From: REEB95 sp963810055
GTDB taxonomy: Bacteria; Pseudomonadota; Alphaproteobacteria; ATCC43930; CGMCC-115725
NCBI GenBank assembly: GCA_963810055.1
Contig: CAWEME010000020.1
Coordinates: forward strand, 1-64,000
Direction of reading: 5' to 3'
DNA length: 64,000 bases
Of this stretch, positions 1-10,188 are shown one piece after another. How positions within the stretch are numbered: position 1 is the stretch's first letter; every line of letters begins with the position of its first letter. The position numbers and the translations under genes are program-made. The notes under the pieces were generated by a model that was not told where the DNA came from, ran no database searches, and saw nothing but the letters and a program-made list of their open reading frames with translations.

Positions 1-137
1 GGCGCGCGAAATCGACGAGGACAAGCAGGCGATGGCCGAATTCGGTACCGTCGGACAGCGGCGCCTCGCTCGGCGATATCCTCGGCGCGGCTTTGGGGCG
101 CAAGGGCGGCGACAAGGACGAGAAGGACGGCAAGTGA
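1..137 (+). CDS. rpsA: 30S ribosomal protein S1, 3' end (partial, one frameshift)
   Basis: This is the C-terminal tail of ribosomal protein S1, which binds mRNA on the 30S subunit. The frame starting at base 2 reads AREIDEDKQAMAEFG. After one extra base near 51-53 the reading continues as DSGASLGDILGAALGRK and ends at TGA 135-137. That tail is typical of alphaproteobacterial S1. The position directly upstream of ihfB agrees with the usual gene order. The gene is essential, so the shift is much more likely a sequence error than a mutation. The rest of the gene lies outside the window. Confidence 0.8.
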   Translation, partial: RAKSTRTSRRWPNSVPSDSGASLGDILGAALGRKGGDKDEKDGK

Positions 138-244
138 GCCTCCGCCCCGGCCGGGCGGCGTTCGCCGCCGTCCTTGACGGTGGGGGCAGGATTTGGCACG
201 TTTTCCAATAAGTTAACGCAGGCCAAGGGGGCAAAGGCTGGGCC

Positions 245-532
245 ATGACCAAATCCGAGCTGATCCAGCATCTGGCCGAGCGCAATCCGCACCTTTACCA
301 GCGCGACGTCGAACGCATCGTATCCACCATCTTCGACGAGATCGCGGCGGCCTTGTCGCGCCGCGGCGACCGGGTCGAGCTGCGCGGCTTCGGCGCTTTC
401 TCGGTCAAGCGGCGCGGCGCGCGCATGGGCCGCAACCCGCGCACCGGGGAAAGCGTGCAGGTCGGCGAAAAGCACATTCCCTTCTTCAAGACCGGCAAGG
501 AGCTGCGCGAGCGGCTCAACGAGCGGCAGTGA
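245..532 (+). CDS. ihfB: Integration host factor subunit beta
   Basis: IHF-beta pairs with IHF-alpha to bind and sharply bend DNA at specific sites, helping transcription, replication and recombination. The 95-residue protein has the expected HU/IHF fold. It starts MTKSELIQHLAERNP, carries the DNA-binding arm core GFGAFSVKRRGARMGRNPRTG (about residues 49-69), and ends in the C-terminal helix KTGKELRERLN. Length and start match the family. It is intact, unlike its neighbours, and lies 107 bp after rpsA, as is common in this class. Confidence 0.95.
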   Translation: MTKSELIQHLAERNPHLYQRDVERIVSTIFDEIAAALSRRGDRVELRGFGAFSVKRRGARMGRNPRTGESVQVGEKHIPFFKTGKELRERLNERQ

Positions 533-644
533 ACGCTCCCACCGCCGCCAGCGAGCGGGGTTGGCCCATCGCGCTTGGCGACTTGGCGACAAGCGCAAAA
601 TCACGGTCCGGCCGCGAGCGCAGTCCCCTACAACGAGGCTTTCC

Positions 645-948
645 GTGAGGCTGATCCATTGGCTGGTCACCCTGCCGCTGGCGCTGGTGCTGGTGGTGTT
701 CGCGGTCGATAACCGCGCGACGGTGAACGTCAACTTCTGGCCCACCCCCTTCGAAATCGACATGCCGTTCTATCTGGTGGTGCTGGCGGCCCTGTTGATT
801 GGATTTCTCCTAGGAGAGCTAACCGCCTGGATCAACGGCGGCAAGAAACGGCGCGAGGCGCGCAAAAAAGGCCGGCGCGTGCGCCGAGCTCGAAAGCGAA
901 CTGGAAGCCTTGCGCGACAAGCCGCCGCAGCCGCCCTTACAACACTAG
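645..948 (+). CDS. lapA: LapA-domain membrane protein (frameshifted)
   Basis: Small inner-membrane protein of the LapA (lipopolysaccharide assembly A) family; the role in alphaproteobacteria is poorly known. I chose GTG 645 because CGAGG lies just upstream and the protein then begins VRLIHWLVTLPLALVLVVFAV, the first membrane helix. A second helix follows (FYLVVLAALLIGFLLGELTAW). After the basic stretch the frame breaks near 865-880, beside a run of six A. Moving one frame gives AELESELEALRDKPPQPP and a stop at 946-948, the coiled-coil tail expected of the family. Left uncorrected, the frame runs to 1004 with an unlikely C-terminus. Confidence 0.75.
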
Positions 949-1011
949 GGTTTCAGCCTGGCTTGACGCCAGGGGGATGCGCCGGACTTCCGGGCCTGCT
1001 ATGAAACTGCC

Positions 1012-1675
1012 ATGACCGCGATCAAGAACCCCATCATGTGCGCCATCGACCCGGCCGACCCGAACCCGGCCCAAACGCTGGTGCGGACGCTAAGGGCGCG
1101 GTCGGCGGCGTCAAGCTGGGCCTCGAATTCTTCACAGCCAAGGCCCGAGCGGCGTGCGCGCCGCGGCGGGCAGCCGTGTTCCTCGACCTGAAGCTCCACG
1201 ACATTCCCAACACCGTCGCTGGCGCTGTCAAGGCACACTCGCCCTCGATCCGCTCTTGACGCTGCATTGCGCGGGCGGCGCCGCGATGATGCGCGCGGCG
1301 GTCGATGCCCGCGGGGGGGGCGCGCACCAAGCTGCTCGGCGTCACCGTGCTGACCAGCCTCGATGACCGCGACCTCACCGCAACCGGGCAGAGCGGCCCG
1401 GCGGCGGCGCAGGTGCGCCTGGCTCTGCTCGCCAAGCGAGCGGCCTCGACGGCGTCGTCTGCTCGCCGCAGGAAGTTGCGATGCTGCGCGAGGCTTGCGG
1501 CCGGATTTCCTTCTCGTCGTGCCGGGTATTCGCCCTGCGGCGCGGCGGCGGCGACCAGAAACGCGTCAGACGCCCCAGGCGATCGAGGCCGGCGCCGATT
1601 ATCTCGTCATCGGCCGCCCCATCACCGGCGGCCTCCGGCCAGCGCCGCCGCGCGATCCTTACTGGGAATGCATGA
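1012..1675 (+). CDS. pyrF: Orotidine 5'-phosphate decarboxylase (several indels)
   Basis: PyrF decarboxylates OMP to UMP, the last step of de novo pyrimidine synthesis. ATG 1012 starts MTAIKNPIMCAIDPADP. The remaining protein is spread over three frames: GGVKLGLEFFT, the catalytic loop VFLDLKLHDIPNTVAGAVKA (Asp-x-Lys-x-x-Asp), TLHCAGGAAMMRAAVDA, LLGVTVLTSLDD, PDFLLVVPGIRP and EAGADYLVIGRPIT. I count at least five single-base indels, including one near the G run at 1311-1320. The stop at 1673-1675 overlaps the ATG of trpF. The whole fold is present, so I read this as an intact gene damaged by sequence errors. Confidence 0.8.
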
Positions 1676-2360
1676 GCGTCGCGGTCAAGATTTGCGGCCT
1701 CAACAGCGAGGAAGCGTCGCAGCCGCGGTCGCCGGCGGCGCACGCTTCACCGGCTTCGTCTTCTACCCACCGAGCCCGCGCAATCTCGGCGTCGCGCAAG
1801 CCGCGGCTTTGGTCGCCGGCGTTCCGCCCAGCATTACCCGCGTCGGCGTGTTCGTCGATCCCGACGACGCGCTGCTCGACCGCGTGCTCGCAAAAATGCC
1901 GCTCGACATGGCGCAGCTTCAGCGGCGAGACCGCCCGAGCGCGCCACCGCAATCAAGCGGCGATTCGGCATCAAGGCGATGAAGGCGATCAAGGTCGCGG
2001 GCGAGACCGATCTGGCAAGCGGCGAGGATATTTCGGCGTCGCCGATTGGCTGATGTTCGACGCCAAAGCGCCGAAGGACATCGGCGCGGCCCGGCGGCAA
2101 CGCACTGGCGTTCGATTGGCAATTGCTGCGCGGCGGAACTGGCCGTTGCCCTGGATGCTGTCGGGCGGGCTGAACGCCGGCAATCTGGTCGAGGCGGCGC
2201 GATCTCGGGCGCCGGGGTCGTCGACGTCTCCTCCGGGGTCGAAAGAAGCCCGGGAGTCAAGGACCCGGCCAAGATCCGCGCCTTCCTGGCCGCGCGCGGC
2301 GATTTAGCCGCTTTGAGCGCCCGGATTTGTGGTAAAACCGTCCTTCCCTCAGGCGGTTAG
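1672..2360 (+). CDS. trpF: Phosphoribosylanthranilate isomerase (several indels)
   Basis: TrpF converts N-(5-phosphoribosyl)anthranilate to CdRP in tryptophan synthesis. ATG 1672 overlaps the pyrF stop and begins MSVAVKICGL, the motif holding the catalytic Cys. Later pieces in shifting frames are GGARFTGFVFYPPSPRNLG, ITRVGVFVDPDDALLDRVL, AIKVAGETDLA, WLMFDAKAP, NALAFDW, LSGGLNAGNL (catalytic region) and VVDVSSGVE. The C-terminus is uncertain: the last readable frame, GVKDPAKIRAFLAARGD, runs on to TAG 2358-2360, while another frame stops at 2307. trpB starts 18 bp later. It belongs to the trpFBA operon. Confidence 0.8.
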
Positions 2361-2377
2361 CGGCGAAGCTTCGATCC

Positions 2378-3588
<1,211 letters not shown>

Positions 3589-3592
<4 letters not shown>

Positions 3593-4448
3593 GCCGCATC
3601 GCAGCGCGCGCTTCGCCGATCTCAAGGCCGAGGGCCGCGCCGGGCTCGTGACCTATCTCGCCTGCGGCGATCCCGACTGCGCGACCTTCGACAAGCGTGC
3701 TCGCTGGCCTGCCGGGCGCCGGCGCCGATCTGATCGAGCTCGGCATGCCGTTCTCCGATCCGATGGCCGACGGGCCGGCGATCCAGGCGGCGAGCCTGCG
3801 CGCGCTCGAAGGCCGGCATGACGCTGGCGCAAGACGCTCGACGTGCTGCGCCGCTTCCGCAAGAGCGACGCCGATCACGCCGATGGTGCTGATGGGCTAT
3901 TACAACCCGATCTACCGCTATGGCGTGCCGCGATTCCTCGCGAGCGGCCAAGGCGGCGGGCGTCGACGGGCTGATCGTGGTCGATCTGCCGCCCGAGGAT
4001 GACGAGGAGCTGTGCCTGCCGGCGCTGGCGGCGGGGATCGATTTCATCCGGCTGGCGACGCCGACCACCGACGACCAGCGCCTGCCCGCGGTGCTGCGCA
4101 ACACCGCGGGCTTTATCTACTATGTCTCGATCGCCGGCATCACCGGGACCAAATCGGCCGCAGTCGGGCGAGGTGACCAAGGCGGTGGCCCGGCTGAAGC
4201 GGCATACCGGGCTGCCGGTGGCGGTGGGTTTCGGCATCCGGACACCCGGCCCAGGCGGCCGAGGTCGCCCGCGTCGCCGACGCGGCGGTGGTGGGCTCGG
4301 CGCTGGTCGAGACTCGTCGCCCAGCACCTCGACGAAAAGGGCCGCGCCAAGCCGGGATTGACCGCGGCGGTGCTCAAGGACGTCAAGGCCTTGGCCAAGG
4401 GCGTGCGCCAGGCGCGCGGCGATCGAAACGGAGGGCGGCGGCGCATGA
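3589..4448 (+). CDS. trpA: Tryptophan synthase alpha chain (several indels)
   Basis: TrpA cleaves indole-3-glycerol phosphate and channels indole to TrpB. GTG 3589 overlaps the trpB stop. Readable pieces are FADLKAEGRAGLVTYLACGDPD, then LIELGMPFSDPMADGPAIQ with the catalytic Glu, VLMGYYNPIYRYGV, GVDGLIVVDLPPEDD with the catalytic Asp, FIYYVSIAGITG and LPVAVGFGIRTP. I can place single-base errors near 3602, 3695, 3813, 3830, 3878, 3951, 4166, 4250 and 4311, mostly extra bases. One more near 4420 would give the ending AIETEGGGA and TGA 4446-4448, overlapping accD. Confidence 0.85.
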
Positions 4449-5358
4449 ACTGGCTCACCAATTTCGTCCTGCCCAAGATCCGCGCCGTCGTCGCCAAGCA
4501 GGAGGTGCCGGACAATCTCTGGCACAAATGCCCGTCCTGCGGGCAGATGCTGTTCCACCGCGAGCTCGAGGCCAATCTCTATGTCTGCGGCAGTTGCGGC
4601 CACCATCTGCGGATTTCGCCGTCGATGCGCCTGGCGCTGCTCTTCGATGACGGCAAATATACGATCATCGAACTGCCCAAGGTGATCGCCGACCCGCTCA
4701 AATTCCGCGACCGCAAGCGCTACAGCGACCGGCTGAAGGAGGCGCAAGGCGCCAAGACCGCGCCCGACCGCGACGCCGCAGTGGTGGCGCACGGCGCCAT
4801 CGGCGGCGTGGCCGCGGTGGTCGTGCGCCTTCGATTTCTCCTTCATGGGCGGCTCGATGGGCATCGCGGTGGGCGAGGCGCTGCTGACGGCGGCGCGGCT
4901 CGCCGTGCTGCAGGAGGCGGCGCTGGTGGTGGTGCCGTCCTCGGGCGGCGCGCGCATGCAGGAGGGCATACTCTCGCTGATGCAGATGCCGCGCACCACG
5001 CTGGCGGTGCGAGATGGTCAAGGAATCGCGCCTGCCCTATGTCGTGATCCTGACCGACCCGACCACCGGCGGCGTTTCCGCCTCCTTCGCCATGCTCGGC
5101 GACGTGACCCTGGCCGAGCCGGGCGCGGTGGTCGGCTTCGCCGGCGCGCGGGTGATCGAGGAAACCATCCGCGAGAAACTGCCCGAAGGCTTCCAGCGCG
5201 CGGAATATCTGCTGGAACACGGCATGGTCGACATGGTGGTGCATCGCCGCGAGCTGAAGGCGACGCTGGAGCGCATCCTCGACCTGTTGTGCCGGCCCGG
5301 CCGCAAGGCGCCGCTGGCGCTGGCCAAGCCGAGCCCGCTGCCGGAGAGCTACCCCTGA
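4445..5358 (+). CDS. accD: Acetyl-CoA carboxylase carboxyltransferase beta subunit (two indels)
   Basis: AccD with AccA transfers the carboxyl group from biotin to acetyl-CoA, giving malonyl-CoA for fatty acid synthesis. ATG 4445 begins MNWLTNFVLPKIRAVV. The N-terminal zinc ribbon CPSCGQ...CGSCGHH is clear at about residues 29-55. The crotonase-like core is cut twice by an extra C, near 4826 (before AFDFSFMGGSMG) and near 5011 (before EMVKESRLPY). The rest (TDPTTGGVSASFAMLGDV, FAGARVIEETIREKLPEGFQ) is in order and ends at 5358. The gene is essential, so sequence error is the best reading. It sits between trpA and folC. Confidence 0.9.
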
Positions 5359-6626
5359 ACAGCGACCGGATTCTGGAGCGGCTGTTAGCACTCCATCCGC
5401 GGCTGATCGACCTCTCGCTGGAACGCGTCCAACGCCTGCTGGCCGAACTCGGCAATCCCCAGGACAAGCTGCCGCCGGTGGTGCACGTCGCCGGCACCAA
5501 CGGCAAAGGCTCGACCATCGCCTTCCTGCGTTCCTGCCTCGAAGCCGCAGGCTATCGCGTCCACGCCTATACCTCGCCCCATCTGGTGCGCTTCCACGAG
5601 CGCATCCGCCTGGCGGGCAAGCTCATCGGCGAGGAGCAGCTGACGGCTCTCCTTGAGGAATGCGAGCGCGCCAATGAAGGCCAGCAAATCACTTTCTTCG
5701 AGATCACCACCGCGGCGGCGTTCCTGGCCTTCGCCCGCCAGCCGGCCGACATATTGCTGCTCGAAGTGGGGCTGGGCGGCAGGTTCGACGCGACCAACGT
5801 GATTCCCCGCCCCGCCGTGACAATCATCACGCCGGTCTCGCTCGACCACCAGCATTTCCTGGGCCATACCGTCGCCGCCATTGCCTTCGAGAAGGCCGGA
5901 ATCTTGAAGCCAGGGGCGCCGGCGGTGGTGGCGGCGCAGTTGCCGGAAGCCCAGGAAGTGATCGAGGCGCGGGCGCGCGAGCTGGGCGCACCGCTTTTCC
6001 GCGAAGGCAAGGAATGGCAGGTTTCGCGCGGGCCGGATGGCGGCCTGATCTATCGCGGCAAGCGGGCACTCGACCTGCCGCCGCCCGGGCTGTTGGGCGA
6101 GCATCAAACCGGCAATGCCGGGACGGCGCTGGCCGCGCTCGACTGCCTTGCGGGCTTCAAGCTCGGCGCGGAGGCCTTGGCGCGCGGCATGAAGGAGGTG
6201 GAATGGCCGGCGCGGCTGCAACGCCTCCTCAAGGGATCTCTGGTCGAGAACCTGCCGAGGAATTGCGAGTTATGGCTCGACGGCGCCCATAACGCGGCGG
6301 GCGCGGCGGCGCTGGCCAAGGTGCTGGAAGGCTGGAAGGACAAGCCGGTGTCCCTGGTTTTCGGCATGCTCAAGACCCATGACGCCGAGGTATTCCTGAG
6401 GCAACTGGGAGGCGCCGCCGAGGAATTGGCAGGAATAACGATACCGCGCGAGGTAAATGCGCTCTCAGCCGAGGAAGCGGCGGGGGCCGCGCGCAAGGCC
6501 GGCATCCGCGCTCATGCCAGTTCGAGCCTCGCCGAAGCGGTCAAAAGCGTGGCGAGGCCCGACAGCCGCGTGCTGATCTGCGGCTCGCTTTATCTGGCCG
6601 GGCGGGTGCTGGAAGAGAACGGCTAG
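5355..6626 (+). CDS. folC: Bifunctional folylpolyglutamate / dihydrofolate synthase
   Basis: FolC adds glutamate to folates and joins dihydropteroate to glutamate. The frame is intact from about 5355 on and marks the end of the indel-rich stretch. The ATP-binding loop HVAGTNGKGSTIAF is present, as are VGLGGRFDATN, the Mur-ligase-like SLDHQHFLGHTVAAIAFEKA, and the C-terminal DGAHNAAGA. The start is unclear: no ATG, GTG or TTG lies nearby in frame. CTG 5355 overlaps the accD stop and places the protein where homologues begin (SDRILERLLALHPRLIDLSL), so either a CTG start or one more sequence error is likely. Its last 20 sense bases recur at 30812. Confidence 0.9.
   Translation: MNSDRILERLLALHPRLIDLSLERVQRLLAELGNPQDKLPPVVHVAGTNGKGSTIAFLRSCLEAAGYRVHAYTSPHLVRFHERIRLAGKLIGEEQLTALLEECERANEGQQITFFEITTAAAFLAFARQPADILLLEVGLGGRFDATNVIPRPAVTIITPVSLDHQHFLGHTVAAIAFEKAGILKPGAPAVVAAQLPEAQEVIEARARELGAPLFREGKEWQVSRGPDGGLIYRGKRALDLPPPGLLGEHQTGNAGTALAALDCLAGFKLGAEALARGMKEVEWPARLQRLLKGSLVENLPRNCELWLDGAHNAAGAAALAKVLEGWKDKPVSLVFGMLKTHDAEVFLRQLGGAAEELAGITIPREVNALSAEEAAGAARKAGIRAHASSSLAEAVKSVARPDSRVLICGSLYLAGRVLEENG
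6604..6623 (+). repeat. Direct repeat, left copy (3' end of folC)
   Basis: The 20 bases gggtgctggaagagaacggc encode VLEENG at the folC C-terminus just before the stop. The identical 20-mer lies at 30812-30831 in the same orientation, 24.2 kb away, just where the rhomboid-trxA-addA group resumes. Such repeats of a gene's 3' end are typical of integration sites. No integrase gene is visible between the copies. Confidence 0.7.
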
Positions 6627-6668
6627 GCCGCGCACGCATAATTCGGGATTGGCGGAGAACGGGTGGTC

Positions 6669-6740
6669 AATGTCCGCTTTGTCCCCAACAGCGGACATTG
6701 GGCCGTATTGCAGAAACAAATCCTGGGCTTGCAGCCGCCA
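6669..6740 (+). repeat. Dispersed palindromic intergenic repeat, copy A
   Basis: The core is a 10-bp inverted repeat, aatgtccgct (6669-6678) and agcggacatt (6690-6699). It is followed by a conserved arm, ggccgtattgcagaaacaaa and on to about 6740. An inverted copy of core plus arm lies at 15924-16044. Elements like this, whose spurious translations begin MSA-x-GTKRT, are widespread between genes in Bradyrhizobium and related alphaproteobacteria. It fills the gap between folC and tcuB, which are convergent. Confidence 0.7.
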
Positions 6741-6775
6741 CTTTTACCCAACCACGATACAAACCAAACCGAAGC

Positions 6776-7885
6776 CTATTCCCGCTCCGCCGTGACGGAT
6801 ATCGACCGTTCCATCGCAGAGCGGATGAGCGCCGCGAGGCGATAGATTCCATGCACGAACTTGCTGTAAGGCAGCACGATGAACAGCGCAAGAACGGCGC
6901 CCAGGTGGATGGCGAGAAGCATCCCCATGGCGCCGGTTTCGCGCAAGGCGAGCAACGCCAGCCCGGTGAGCGACGCCAATCCGAGCAGGACCAGCAAGCC
7001 GGTTCCGGCGCCGCGCAGCTCATCCGCGGACGGCGCGGGATCGGCGCCCGCTTTCACCCACAGGAACCCGGCCGCGCCCACGAACAGCGCGATGCCGCCG
7101 GCGGTTCCCAGAAAAACCGGCGCGCTGAGCAGCGGATAAGGCGCGACCCAGCCCAGAGCATGGTCGACGGTCGCGATACAGGTCGCCGCGAAACAGGCGA
7201 AAAAGCCGTAGAACATCGCGTGATGCAGCCACCGCCGCGACTGGGAGAACGCTTCGTCGCGATCGTTGCAGCCCTCGCCGCCCCCGCCGAGATTCCGCAG
7301 CGCGAGGGCGTCGCCCAGCGCCCGTGCGACGTCGCGCAGGCCGGCGGGCCGGTTCGACGCGCCCACTTCGCGCCAGAATCCGGCGAAGCCCATCGCCAAC
7401 GCGAGCAGCGCATAGAAGAAGGTCGCGGCGCCGGCCAGCGCCATAGCCGCGTGGGGAATCACGGCATAAAACGCGCCGGGACCCGTGTGCGGGCGATAGA
7501 GCGTTTCCGGCGCCTGCAATCCCATGGTCAATGCGAGAATTGATGCCATCGCCGCCGCCGCGATCAACGAGAGAACCAGCCCGTTGCGCCGGAACAGCCG
7601 GGCCAAAGGCCGCGGCCAGGCATAATCCTCATAGGTCTCGGCGCGGATCCGGGCGAAGGTTTTCGGCAAGTTGACGCCGAATTCGTGCGGCGGCGCGAAC
7701 TGGCAGGCGTAATAGCAGGCGCGGCAGTCGTGGCAGAGATTGGCGAGATAACCGATCTCGGCGCCGGAAAACGCGCGGCGCAATTCCATCGCCGGAAAGA
7801 CCGCGCAATACCCCTCGCAATAGCGGCAGGCGTTGCAGATCTCGAGAACGCGGCGCGCCTCGGCGGCGGCGTCACCGGCGCGCAT
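6776..7885 (-). CDS. tcuB: Tricarballylate utilization iron-sulfur membrane protein TcuB
   Basis: TcuB passes electrons from the flavin of TcuA to the quinone pool during oxidation of tricarballylate to cis-aconitate. The 369-residue protein has two 4Fe-4S motifs near the N-terminus, Cys17/20/23/27 (CNACRYCEGYC) and Cys51/54/57/61 (CHDCRACYYAC). About six membrane helices follow (such as LVLSLIAAAAMASILALTMG and AVIPHAAMALAGAATFFYAL). It overlaps the end of tcuA by 14 bp, so the two are co-transcribed. Neither a TcuC transporter nor a TcuR regulator is in the window. The next gene cluster is an ABC importer, which could supply the substrate. Confidence 0.88.
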   Translation of the reverse strand: MRAGDAAAEARRVLEICNACRYCEGYCAVFPAMELRRAFSGAEIGYLANLCHDCRACYYACQFAPPHEFGVNLPKTFARIRAETYEDYAWPRPLARLFRRNGLVLSLIAAAAMASILALTMGLQAPETLYRPHTGPGAFYAVIPHAAMALAGAATFFYALLALAMGFAGFWREVGASNRPAGLRDVARALGDALALRNLGGGGEGCNDRDEAFSQSRRWLHHAMFYGFFACFAATCIATVDHALGWVAPYPLLSAPVFLGTAGGIALFVGAAGFLWVKAGADPAPSADELRGAGTGLLVLLGLASLTGLALLALRETGAMGMLLAIHLGAVLALFIVLPYSKFVHGIYRLAALIRSAMERSISVTAERE

Positions 7886-9269
7886 GAAGCGCCGCCTCCC
7901 GTCCGGCGATGCGGCCGAATACCGCGCCGATCGTCATGCCAATTCCCGCCAGATAGCCCTGGCCGAGGATGTTGCCGGCCATGATTTCGCCGGCGGCGAA
8001 GAGATTGCGCGCCGGGTTGCCGCCCTTCATCACGACCCGCCCCTGCAAGCCGGCCTTCACCCCGAGATAGGTGAAGGTAATGCCGGGCCGCAGCGGATAG
8101 GCGGAGAAAGGCGGCGTATCGAGACGTTGCGCCCAATGCGTCTTGGGCGGCGTCAGGCCTTCGGTGCGGCAGTCGTCAAGCGCCTTGCCGTTGAAGGCGC
8201 CCGGCCGCACCGCCGCGTTAAAGTCACGCACCGTGGCATCGAGCGCGCCGGGATCGAGGCCGAGCTTCGCCGCGAGTTGGCCGATATCCGGCGCCGCGAT
8301 CGCCGGGAACATCGACGGGATGAAGAGATTCAGCATCTTGGCGTCGACGATGCAATACGCGATCTGGCCCGGCTGTTGCGCCACCAGCCGGCCCCAGATG
8401 GCGTAGCGCTTGGGCCAAAGGTCTTCGCCCTCGTCGTAGAAGCGCTGGGCCTCGCGGTTGACGACGATGCCGAAGGGCAGGCAATCGAGACGCGTCACGA
8501 TGCCGCCGTCATATTTCGGCGCGCGCGCGTCGATGGCCACGGCATGACACTGGGTCGGATCGCCGACCGGCATCACATCCTGGTCGAGCAGATTGCGCAG
8601 CACGCGGCCCTGCGCATAGGGCGTGCCGCGAATGAGGAAGTTCTCCGCGGCCGGGCCCCAATATTGCTTGAGCCATTCGATGTTCGCCTGAAAGCCGCCA
8701 CTGGCCGCGACAACCGCCTTGGCGCGGATCGTGACGGGTGTACCGGCGCGTTTCGCTTCCGCCCCGTTCACGACGCCCGACTTCAGGCGCAGCGCGACCA
8801 CCTCGGTGTCGTAGAGGATATCCACGCCAAGACGTTCGGCGGTGCGATAGAACGCGTTGACCAGCGCCTTGCCGCCGCCCAGGAAGAAGGCGTTGGTGCG
8901 CGACAGGCTCAGCGTTCCGCTCAGGGACGGCTGGAAGCGCACGCCGCGCGTTTCCATCCACGGCAGCGTGCGGGCCGATTCGCGGATGGTCAAACGGGCA
9001 AGATCCTCGTCGGTCTTGCCGCCGGTCACGCGCCGCAGATCGTCCCAGTATTCGTCCTCGCGATAGGCCCCGGTGAGCGTGGCCGTGGGCGCATCGTGCA
9101 TGGCGCGGAAATTCCGCGTATGGCGGCTGTTGCCGCCGCGGAAATCGCGCGGCGCGTGCTCGAGCAGCAGCACGCCGGCGCCTTCCTCGCGCGCCGCGAT
9201 CGCGGCGCACAGCGCGGCGTTGCCGCCGCCGATTACGAGTACATCATAGGGCCTGGCGAGATCGATCAT
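7872..9269 (-). CDS. tcuA: FAD-dependent tricarballylate dehydrogenase TcuA
   Basis: Flavoprotein of the succinate dehydrogenase / fumarate reductase flavoprotein family, expected to oxidise tricarballylate to cis-aconitate. The N-terminal FAD motif is VLVIGGGNAALCAAIAAREE (about residues 10-29), followed by the TcuA-like GGNSRHTRNFRAMHD. A second FAD region near the C-terminus reads LFAAGEIMAGNILGQGYLAG. At 465 residues it is full length. The ATG at 9269 fits the family start. Divergent to the 9453 gene with a 183-bp gap. The actual acid oxidised could differ, because close relatives act on other tricarboxylates. Confidence 0.88.
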   Translation of the reverse strand: MIDLARPYDVLVIGGGNAALCAAIAAREEGAGVLLLEHAPRDFRGGNSRHTRNFRAMHDAPTATLTGAYREDEYWDDLRRVTGGKTDEDLARLTIRESARTLPWMETRGVRFQPSLSGTLSLSRTNAFFLGGGKALVNAFYRTAERLGVDILYDTEVVALRLKSGVVNGAEAKRAGTPVTIRAKAVVAASGGFQANIEWLKQYWGPAAENFLIRGTPYAQGRVLRNLLDQDVMPVGDPTQCHAVAIDARAPKYDGGIVTRLDCLPFGIVVNREAQRFYDEGEDLWPKRYAIWGRLVAQQPGQIAYCIVDAKMLNLFIPSMFPAIAAPDIGQLAAKLGLDPGALDATVRDFNAAVRPGAFNGKALDDCRTEGLTPPKTHWAQRLDTPPFSAYPLRPGITFTYLGVKAGLQGRVVMKGGNPARNLFAAGEIMAGNILGQGYLAGIGMTIGAVFGRIAGREAALHARR

Positions 9270-9452
9270 CGGACCCCATCAATCGGCGAAAGCCACCGGA
9301 ATCGCAAGCGATTCGGCGCGGATCGGCGGCGCCCGGCCGACCGATCCGGCCCGCCGCCGGCCCTTCGCGTGAATTGGAAACCAAGCCGGGAAATGGGATG
9401 ATTGGGCCAATTCCGCCCATGACCGCCGGCGAATTTCACGGAGGAGATTCGT

Positions 9453-10151
9453 ATGAGTCAATCGCTGCAATTCGGGCTGCTGCTCTTCCCCGATTTGACC
9501 CAACTCGATCTGACCGGACCGGCCGAGGTTTTCGACGGCGTGCCCGGCGCCAAGGTCCACCTGATCTGGAAGACCGCCGAACCGGTCAGAACCGCCGGCG
9601 GATGGAAAATCACGCCGACCACGACGTTTGCAGCCTGCCCTCCCCTCGACGTGATCTGCGTGCCGGGCGGCGGCGGCCAGATCGCGCTGATGGACGACGC
9701 CGAGACGCTCGATTTCCTGCGGCAACAAGCAGCCACCGCGCGCTATGTCACGTCGGTCTGCACCGGCTCGCTGGTGCTCGCCGCCGCCGGGTTGCTCAAG
9801 GGTTATCGCGCCGCCTGTCACTGGATGTCGCGCGACCAGCTTGCGCTGCTGGGCGCCATTCCGGCGGCCGAACGCGTGGTGAAGGACCGCAATCGCATCA
9901 CCGGCGGCGGCGTCACCGCCGGCATCGATTTCGGGTTGACCGTGGTCGCCGAGCTGTGCGGCGCCGAAACCGCGAAGGCGATCCAGCTCAGGATGGAATA
10001 CGACCCCCAGCCGCCTTTCAGCGCCGGCTCGCCGGAAAGCGCCGGCCAGGCCCTGGTCGACCAGGTGACCAAAGCGGCGGCGAATCGCCAAAGCCGGCGT
10101 CTGGCCGCCACGAAACTGGCGGCAAAACGCTTGGGATTGAAGGGGTTCTGA
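9453..10151 (+). CDS. DJ-1/PfpI family protein, isonitrile hydratase-like
   Basis: A 232-residue DJ-1/PfpI protein. Along most of its length it resembles the isonitrile hydratase of Pseudomonas, which turns isonitriles into N-formamides: FLLFP-like start, QLDLTGPAEV, VHLIWKT, CPPLDVICVPGG, RYVTSVCTGSLVLAAAGLL, ITGGGVTAGIDFGL and PPFSAGSPESA. Cys103 in the SVCTGS elbow is the likely nucleophile. A strong ribosome site, GGAGGA, precedes ATG 9453. There is no C-terminal helix-turn-helix, so it is not a GlxA-type regulator. The true substrate is unknown; the context of tcuAB and an amino-acid-type importer suggests catabolism. Confidence 0.75.
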   Translation: MSQSLQFGLLLFPDLTQLDLTGPAEVFDGVPGAKVHLIWKTAEPVRTAGGWKITPTTTFAACPPLDVICVPGGGGQIALMDDAETLDFLRQQAATARYVTSVCTGSLVLAAAGLLKGYRAACHWMSRDQLALLGAIPAAERVVKDRNRITGGGVTAGIDFGLTVVAELCGAETAKAIQLRMEYDPQPPFSAGSPESAGQALVDQVTKAAANRQSRRLAATKLAAKRLGLKGF

Positions 10152-10188
10152 AAACACCGGCGGGCGAAGGCCGGCCGGAGCGCGGGCC